This document shows, in pieces, positions 1 to 4,531 of a DNA stretch of 11,150 nt; the first letter of the stretch is position 1, and each line of letters begins with the position of its first letter. Source of the DNA: UKL13-2 sp031430555 (GTDB lineage Bacteria > Pseudomonadota > Gammaproteobacteria > Burkholderiales > Usitatibacteraceae); contig JANPBQ010000037.1 of NCBI GenBank assembly GCA_031430555.1, positions 1 to 11,150 of the forward strand, given 5' to 3'. The notes below the pieces were generated by a model. It saw only the letters and a program-made list of their open reading frames with translations, was not told the DNA's origin and made no database searches. Position numbers and translations under genes: made by a program.

Positions 1-35
1 ATCTGGTAACGTTGGGTTTCGGTGAGGGGTGGCAT
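1..35 (-). CDS. Start of a probable IS30-family transposase (partial)
   Basis: Only the first 11 complete codons are in the window; the gene runs off the left edge. The minus strand reads MPPLTETQRYQ from an ATG at 35-33. A good Shine-Dalgarno AAGGAG lies about 8 nt upstream (around 44-49), so this is a credible start. The string LTxxQRYQ resembles the N-terminus of many IS30-family transposases (LTQEQRYQI...), a region that precedes their HTH. That family assignment is from memory of the family and rests on very few residues. If correct, the end of an insertion sequence should lie between here and about position 200, just upstream of the adhesin gene. It could instead be any leftward gene with a similar N-terminus. 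Confidence 0.42.
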   Translation of the reverse strand, partial: MPPLTETQRYQ

Positions 36-95
36 GGCGGTATCTCCTTTTGTCTTCGTAAACAAAGGGTACCGCAATCGCTGCTCTTCACCCCT

Positions 96-132
96 TTCGA
101 TTCGACCTGAAGTCCGACAAGTCGAACGCGAA
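96..132. repeat. Imperfect inverted repeat upstream of the leftward gene
   Basis: TTCGATTCGAC (96-106) is mirrored by GTCGAACGCGAA (121-132). The six inner pairs TTCGAC/GTCGAA are perfect, with a 14-nt loop, and the flanking pairs match imperfectly. It sits between two divergent genes, so it could be an operator, a transcript hairpin, or part of the terminal region of the suspected insertion sequence. Nothing in the sequence decides between these. Confidence 0.35.
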
Positions 133-271
133 TATTCCATAGTGACCGGAAACCCGCGCCGGTGCTCGATTTGCGTATTTAATTGAATTGGGTCTTCAAC
201 GCCATGCAACGCATCACCACTGCAAACGCCGATCGCATCGAGTTCAGCGCCAACCAGGAAGGTAAACGAAC

Positions 272-2788
272 ATGAAGAATTTTCCGCGTCTCGTCCTCTG
301 TGTCTTTTCCATCGCCCTCGCGTGGCTTATGCCGCTCGCCCTCGCCGCACCACCGCAGACCATCAACTATCAGGGCGTACTGACCGATCCCGGCGGCACG
401 CCCATCAACGTCCCCGTTGTAATGACCTTTCGCCTGTACAACGCCGCGAGCGGCGGCGCCGCGCTCTGGACCGAGACACAGCTTTCCGTCAACGTCGTCA
501 ACGGCAAATTCGATGCCGTGCTCGGCTCGGTGCCGGCTTCGCCACTCACGCTGCCCTTCGATGTGCCGTACTGGCTCACGGTCGCGATCAATGCCGATGC
601 CGAAATGACGCCACGCCAGCCGCTTGCCTCGAGCGCCTACGCGTTTCGCGCCGCCACGGCGGACACGGTCTCGTCGGTCGCGTCCATCACGGGTGCGCAA
701 ATCACGGGCGCGATTACCACGGCGACGATCCCAAGCGCGCAGATCACCGGCGCGATCAATGCGGCCACGGCGACCACCGCCACCACGGCGGGCGCGCTCT
801 CCGGCACTGTCGCCGGCGCGCAGGTGACCGGCGCGATCCTTCAAGGCGGCAACACGCTTGGTGCGGCGATGAGTGTGGGCACGCAGGACAACAATACGTT
901 CAACATTTTGGCCAACAACGTGGCGGCATTCCGGGTTGTTCCCACCTCAACGAGCCCGAATCTGATCGGTGGATACACCGGTAACAGCATCACTGCCGGG
1001 GTAGCGGCCGCCGTGGTGAGTGGCGGCGGATCGAGCGGGCAGCTGGCGGGTGAGTCTTGCGGAACGTCTTGTGCCAATCGCGTCACCGACTATGGTGGCA
1101 GTGTCGGGGGCGGTGTCGGCAACCAGGCGGGTGACGCGGCTGGGACAACGATCGATGCCCGCTATGCGACCGTCGGTGGGGGCTTTCGCAACACGGCAAG
1201 CGATTTCTCCAGCACCGTCGGCGGGGGCATTAACAACACGGCAAGCGGCTACCTAAGCACCGTCGGTGGGGGCGCATACAATACGGCAAGCGGCGCCAGC
1301 AGCACCGTCGGCGGGGGCTACGGCAACAAGGCAAGCAGCTACTTCAGCACCGTCGGCGGGGGCGAAGACAACACGGCAAGCGGCAGCAACAGCTTCGCGG
1401 CCGGTACTCGCGCGAAGACTCAGACTGCAAATGCATCACCTTACGTTCATGACGGCGCGTTCGTCTGGTCCGACTTCAATTTCTTCGACTTCAACTCCAC
1501 CGCCGCCAACCAATTTTCTGCCCGCGCGACCGGCGGCTTCCGCTTCGTCACCGCCATCGACGGGGCCGGCATTCCGACGGCACTAGTATCCATCGACTCT
1601 GCGGGCAACCTGATCGGAGGTTCGGCCTCAAATTTTATCGCCGCCGGGGTAGCAGCCGCCGTGGTGAGTGGCGGTGGATCGAGCGGGACAACGACGGATC
1701 CGATTACGTTTTACCCTTGCGGATCGTCTTGTGCCAATCGCGTCACGGATCATGGTGGCAGCGTAGGGGGCGGTGTCGGCAACCAGGCGGGTGACGCAGC
1801 TGGGACGTCGAAAGATGCGCCATATGCGACCGTCGGCGGGGGCGTAAGCAACGTGGCAAGCGGCGACATCAGCACCATCGGTGGGGGCAGAAGCAACACG
1901 GCAAGTGGCGTCGGCAGCACCATCGGAGGGGGCAGATTCAACACGGCAAGCGGCGTCAACAGCACCGTCGGCGGGGGCTTAGCAAACACGGCAAGCGGCA
2001 ATGGCAGCTTCGCAGCCGGTACTAGCGCAACGACTCAGACGCCGGGCGCAGCACCGGTCGTTCATGACGGCGCGTTCGTCTGGTCCGACGCCATTTCCTC
2101 CTACTTCAACTCCACCGCCGCCAACGAGTTCTCGGCCCGCGCGACCGGCGGCTTCCGCTTCGTCACCGCTATCAACATTGTCTCCGGCGTCCCAACCGCA
2201 CAAGTGTCCATCAACTCGGCCGCCGAGATGAGTTTTGGCGCGCAAACGCGGCAGATGCTGAACCTCTGGAACACCAAATACGGCATCGGCGTACAGAACA
2301 ACGCCATGTATTCCCGCAGCGACGGCGAATTCCAGTGGTTCAGGCTGGGAACGCACTCCGATACCACCGGAGACGCAGGGGCGGGTGGCACGCAGCTGAT
2401 GAGTCTTTCCTCTGGTGGGCTTACGGTCAACGGTACCTTCGTATCAGCCAGCGACCGCAACGCGAAAGAGAACTTCGCGGCCATCGACCCCCGGGCGGTG
2501 CTGGAAAAAGTCGTCGCGCTGCCGCTCGAAAGCTGGAACTACCGCCACGATGAAAAGAAAGTGCGGCACCTGGGCCCGATGGCGCAGGATTTTTTCAAAG
2601 CCTTCGCCATCGGGCCGGATGACAAGCACATTGCCACGGTCGATGAAGGCGGGGTGGCGCTGGCGGCGATCCAAGGGTTAAATTTAGTGGTGAATGAAAA
2701 GGATGCGGAGATCAAGCGGCAGCGCGTGCGCATAGAAATTCTGGAAGAGGCGCTATTGGCCATTCAATCACGGCTGGGAATGAGGTGA
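272..2788 (+). CDS. Exported trimeric-adhesin-like repeat protein with C-terminal S74 intramolecular chaperone domain
   Basis: 838 aa. Residues 1-26 form a Sec signal peptide ending ALALA-A. Residues ~28-130 form a domain (INYQGVLTD..., ...SSAYAFRA) common at the front of such repeat proteins. A low-complexity TGAQITGAI linker follows (~135-190). Residues 230-445 and 446-~650 are two copies of one module. Each holds a C-x3-C motif, an array of 15-residue STVGGGxxNTASGxx repeats (five, then four), SFAAG, and an HDGAFVWSD...ATGGFRFVTA segment. The period and GGG/NTASG pattern fit a YadA-like left-handed beta-roll head. From ~722 is a peptidase S74/endosialidase-type chaperone. Ser727 and Lys732 (SDRNAK) match the spacing of the known self-cleavage dyad, with cleavage expected just before Ser727. 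Residues ~804-838 are heptad-like and probably coiled coil. Inferred role: a trimeric surface fibre or adhesin. The start is set by AGGAAGG at 256-262, 9 nt upstream of ATG. S74 domains are best known in phage tail fibres, but the signal peptide and lack of phage genes argue against a tail fibre here. Confidence 0.88.
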   Translation: MKNFPRLVLCVFSIALAWLMPLALAAPPQTINYQGVLTDPGGTPINVPVVMTFRLYNAASGGAALWTETQLSVNVVNGKFDAVLGSVPASPLTLPFDVPYWLTVAINADAEMTPRQPLASSAYAFRAATADTVSSVASITGAQITGAITTATIPSAQITGAINAATATTATTAGALSGTVAGAQVTGAILQGGNTLGAAMSVGTQDNNTFNILANNVAAFRVVPTSTSPNLIGGYTGNSITAGVAAAVVSGGGSSGQLAGESCGTSCANRVTDYGGSVGGGVGNQAGDAAGTTIDARYATVGGGFRNTASDFSSTVGGGINNTASGYLSTVGGGAYNTASGASSTVGGGYGNKASSYFSTVGGGEDNTASGSNSFAAGTRAKTQTANASPYVHDGAFVWSDFNFFDFNSTAANQFSARATGGFRFVTAIDGAGIPTALVSIDSAGNLIGGSASNFIAAGVAAAVVSGGGSSGTTTDPITFYPCGSSCANRVTDHGGSVGGGVGNQAGDAAGTSKDAPYATVGGGVSNVASGDISTIGGGRSNTASGVGSTIGGGRFNTASGVNSTVGGGLANTASGNGSFAAGTSATTQTPGAAPVVHDGAFVWSDAISSYFNSTAANEFSARATGGFRFVTAINIVSGVPTAQVSINSAAEMSFGAQTRQMLNLWNTKYGIGVQNNAMYSRSDGEFQWFRLGTHSDTTGDAGAGGTQLMSLSSGGLTVNGTFVSASDRNAKENFAAIDPRAVLEKVVALPLESWNYRHDEKKVRHLGPMAQDFFKAFAIGPDDKHIATVDEGGVALAAIQGLNLVVNEKDAEIKRQRVRIEILEEALLAIQSRLGMR
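1166..1390 (+). repeat. Five tandem 45-nt repeats (15-aa head repeats), first array
   Basis: Units begin at 1166, 1211, 1256, 1301 and 1346, all in frame. Each encodes (S/A)TVGGGxxNxASxxx. The GGxGGGGGC and ACGGCAAGC blocks are conserved, and change is concentrated at the two residues after GGG and the last residues of each unit. The array ends at SFAAG, the usual cap of this repeat type. Confidence 0.92.
1826..2005 (+). repeat. Four tandem 45-nt repeats (15-aa head repeats), second array
   Basis: Units begin at 1826, 1871, 1916 and 1961 and encode (S/A)T(V/I)GGGxxNxASGxx, followed by SFAAG at 2006. The array is one unit shorter than the first, as expected from slippage or unequal recombination within a coding repeat. 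Confidence 0.92.
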
Positions 2789-2792
2789 AATC

Positions 2793-3569
2793 ATGAAACG
2801 AAAGTTTCTGTTTGCCGCGGGAATTGCCTTGTTTGGATTTACCACTTTGTCGTGGAGCGCCGGCCAGACCAGCACCAATTTCGCCATTCCCCGAGATACG
2901 CTCAACGCCGGTGTCGCCAACATGAGCTCGACCAACTTTGTGCTCGCCGCATCGGTAGGCGATGCCGTGGCGGGCGGCCAGATCACGAGCGTGAGTTTTC
3001 AGTTGAGCAACGGCTTTCGCGGCGCGGTCAATGCGCCACCGGCCGTGCTGAATTTGCTCTCGGTGTTTTCGCGCAAGGTGCACGGCGGGCTGCCGTTCGA
3101 TTTGATCGTCAATAATCAACCGCTGACCGGCACCATTGTCGTTGAGCCACGCGCCATCGGGGCCGGACATAGGGTGGTATTCCGGTTTGACGGCGCGATC
3201 AGCAATGAAGGCACCGCCACCGCGCTTGACGCCGCATTGAATTCGGCGGCAACGGTCACGCTTTCGCGCGCCGGCAACGACGTGATCGCGGTGCTCAGCA
3301 ACGTCGCCGACAACAAACGGCTGACGATCACGCTTACCGGCGTGAATAACGCCGCCACGCCGATCCAACGCTCGCTCGGTTTTCTGGTCGGCGATGTCAC
3401 CAGTTCACGCTCGGTGAACGCGGCTGACATCAGCGCGATCAAAGCCAACATTGGACAGACGGTGAATAGTAACGATAAGGCCAAATTCGATCTCAATGCG
3501 GATGGCTCGATTACACCCACCGATCTCTCAGCGGCGAAGGCGCGCTCGGGGTTGGTGATTCCACAATGA
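2793..3569 (+). CDS. Exported protein with C-terminal dockerin-like (type I) calcium-binding domain
   Basis: 258 aa. Residues 1-23 are a Sec signal peptide (MKRK, hydrophobic core, SWSA). The middle part contains VFSRKVHGG..FDL (91-103), a segment I recall from a widespread family of secreted proteins with the same layout. A beta-rich region (110-195) follows. The C-terminus (~198-256) is a duplicated EF-hand-like dockerin fold. The second loop, DLNADGSITPTD (233-244), is canonical with Asp, Asn, Asp, Gly and Asp at positions 1, 3, 5, 6 and 12. The first loop, starting D201, keeps positions 1 and 12 but has Thr, Ser and Arg at 3, 5 and 6, so it probably binds calcium poorly. The ATG lies 4 nt after the adhesin stop, and a GAGGTGA Shine-Dalgarno overlaps that stop, indicating translational coupling. 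Inferred role: a surface partner of the adhesin. No cohesin is visible in the window, so a cellulosome is not implied. Confidence 0.8.
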   Translation: MKRKFLFAAGIALFGFTTLSWSAGQTSTNFAIPRDTLNAGVANMSSTNFVLAASVGDAVAGGQITSVSFQLSNGFRGAVNAPPAVLNLLSVFSRKVHGGLPFDLIVNNQPLTGTIVVEPRAIGAGHRVVFRFDGAISNEGTATALDAALNSAATVTLSRAGNDVIAVLSNVADNKRLTITLTGVNNAATPIQRSLGFLVGDVTSSRSVNAADISAIKANIGQTVNSNDKAKFDLNADGSITPTDLSAAKARSGLVIPQ

Positions 3570-3634
3570 GGCCCGTCGGACACACGAGCGACGCGCCCGT
3601 TGTTTTGCGGATATTGTCCCATCCCATTGAGAAG

Positions 3635-3832
3635 TCGACCATGACCGAATGGCACTTACTTATGGTGTCTCCCCGGACTTGTTCCGGGGCCCAATTTCGA
3701 CGGAATGTTCATCTGCGCAACATTAGGCCCCGGAACAAGTCCGGGGAGACAGTTTTGGGTGCCTGCGAAAGCGCAAGCATCTAGCGTTATGGATGCAAGA
3801 ATTCCTTAAGTAAGAGCCATTCGACCATGACC
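3635..3832 (+). repeat. 12-nt direct repeat bracketing the palindromic repeats; second copy spans the start of the next gene
   Basis: TCGACCATGACC occurs at 3635-3646 and again at 3821-3832. The second copy contains the ATG (3827) of the following gene, and both copies are preceded by CCATT within a few nt. This suggests a local duplication of the gene's start region, with the inverted repeat pair now lying between the two copies. Confidence 0.4.
3666..3751. repeat. Perfect 26-nt inverted repeat pair (REP-like palindromic unit)
   Basis: The arm at 3666-3691 and the arm at 3726-3751 are exact reverse complements of each other (26 nt, 34-nt spacer). Each arm contains its own palindrome, CCCCGGAACAAGTCCGGGG in one orientation, with a 7-bp stem and 5-nt loop. 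The same 26 nt recur at 8426-8451. The pair lies in the 257-nt gap between the dockerin gene and the next exported protein. It may act as a transcript-stabilising or terminating hairpin, but there is no T-tract typical of an intrinsic terminator. I see no gene in this gap. Confidence 0.9.
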
Positions 3833-4339
3833 CACCTTCCAACACGTTTTTTTTCGCCACGCCTTGGCCCTTTAATCGTCGCCGCATGGCTGTTGACGCT
3901 GGGCGCTCTTGCCGCGCCCCCCGCCTTCGCAGCCAAAAAAGAATTCAAACCACCGGATGGCGTGAAAGTGGCCAGCGGCGAAAAATTCGATATCTACGTC
4001 GTCAAGAAAGAATCGAAACCGTTCGCGGCCACCGGCTACATGTTGAACATTTTCGAGGCGGTCGTCGTTGTCCACCAGACTCGCAAGCACGGGCGGCAGC
4101 GTTATGGTGGCCGCAAGGAAGCCATCGATGCCGATCTGCTCGATCCGGCGATGTGGAAGATTGGCGATTTTGATGGCGATGGTTTCGACGACTATCGTTT
4201 TGTCGGGCATTTGAGCAAAAAAGGTTGCCGCACATGGACCACGTGGCTGTGGCTGCCGGAACGGGAACGCTTCACGTTGGGCGCAAAAATCACCCATAAG
4301 ACCGACGCGAATGGAAAACCGCTCAAGGTTTGCCTCTGA
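3827..4339 (+). CDS. Exported hypothetical protein with aspartate-rich DFDGDG motif
   Basis: 170 aa; I do not recognise a named family. Residues 1-36 are a long signal peptide (hydrophobic 14-30, APPAFA-A cleavage site), so the protein is probably periplasmic or secreted. Residues 112-124 read IGDFDGDGFDDYR, an FG-GAP/EF-hand-like calcium-binding loop of the kind seen in beta-propeller blades, but only one copy is present. Cys134 and Cys169 could form a disulfide after export. The chosen ATG gives a full signal peptide. The Shine-Dalgarno is poor (AAGAG about 11 nt upstream), so the start is less certain than the frame. It lies on the same strand as the adhesin/dockerin pair, but 257 nt away and beyond the inverted repeats, so it is probably a separate transcription unit. 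Confidence 0.7.
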   Translation: MTHLPTRFFSPRLGPLIVAAWLLTLGALAAPPAFAAKKEFKPPDGVKVASGEKFDIYVVKKESKPFAATGYMLNIFEAVVVVHQTRKHGRQRYGGRKEAIDADLLDPAMWKIGDFDGDGFDDYRFVGHLSKKGCRTWTTWLWLPERERFTLGAKITHKTDANGKPLKVCL

Positions 4340-4465
4340 TCAAGCCGCATGAGCCGCGCCGTCTTCCCGGATGGCGTAGCTGAAGTGAATGGTATTGACA
4401 TCGATGTGCGCCCCACTTTCGGAGACAGCAGGATCCGGTTCGCCGCATTGCCCATCGCACTTTTG

Positions 4466-4496
4466 TTGTCACCGGCATTCACCCATCGCGCATAAT
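4466..4496 (+). promoter_or_regulatory. Possible sigma70-type promoter for the restriction-modification gene
   Basis: TTGTCA (4466-4471) and CATAAT (4491-4496) each differ from consensus at one position, separated by 19 nt, which is slightly long. The predicted start near 4503 would leave a leader of about 29 nt before the ATG at 4532. The remaining gap (4340-4465) shows no gene I can support. Confidence 0.35.
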
Positions 4497-4531
4497 GCGG
4501 AAATCCCCACGCGATAAATTGTCTGCGCCTG

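Larger units (their letters stand above)
959..2220 (+). repeat. Tandem duplication of a ~650-nt module inside the adhesin gene
   Basis: The module beginning AA(T/C)CTGATCGG at 959 restarts at 1607. The offset between copies is 648 nt at the start, 660 nt through the first 45-nt repeat (a 12-nt difference in the linker), and 615 nt after the arrays, because the second copy has one repeat fewer. Long stretches are near-identical in DNA, for example the segments starting GCCGGGGTAGC at 995 and 1643 and the GGCAACCAGGCGGGTGACGC segments. The duplication therefore seems fairly recent or homogenised by recombination. Confidence 0.85.

Noticed and set aside
180..225. Resemblance of TTGAATTGGGTCTTCAACGC to an IS30-type terminal repeat
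   Set aside because: Only loosely similar, and it points in the wrong direction for the leftward transposase-like gene; not reliable without comparison to the other end.
179..844. 221-codon open frame on the minus strand
   Set aside because: Arg/Gly-rich translation typical of antisense to a GC-rich gene. It lies wholly opposite the well-supported adhesin gene and has no domain.
322..984. 220-codon + strand frame inside the adhesin gene
   Set aside because: Out-of-frame shadow rich in Arg and His, with no start signal. The overlapping adhesin frame has a signal peptide and clear repeats.
1166..2005. Regular 45-nt repeats considered as a CRISPR array
   Set aside because: Units abut without unique spacers, are in frame, and encode a 15-residue beta-roll repeat. 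No cas genes are present.
3574..3608. Possible terminator after the dockerin gene (CGTCG/CGACG stem, then GTTGTTTT)
   Set aside because: Only a 5-bp stem with a 10-nt loop, and the T-rich run is not adjacent; too weak to call.
3566..3784. 72-codon open frame between the dockerin gene and the next exported protein
   Set aside because: It consists largely of translated palindromic repeat (VSPRTCSGAQ text recurs antisense to 8426-8451). It has no convincing start signal or family.
4349..4495. 48-codon + strand frame (MSRAVFPDGVAEVNG...) in the gap before the restriction gene
   Set aside because: No Shine-Dalgarno and no recognised family, and it overlaps the candidate promoter. It could be a relic but is not supportable as a gene.
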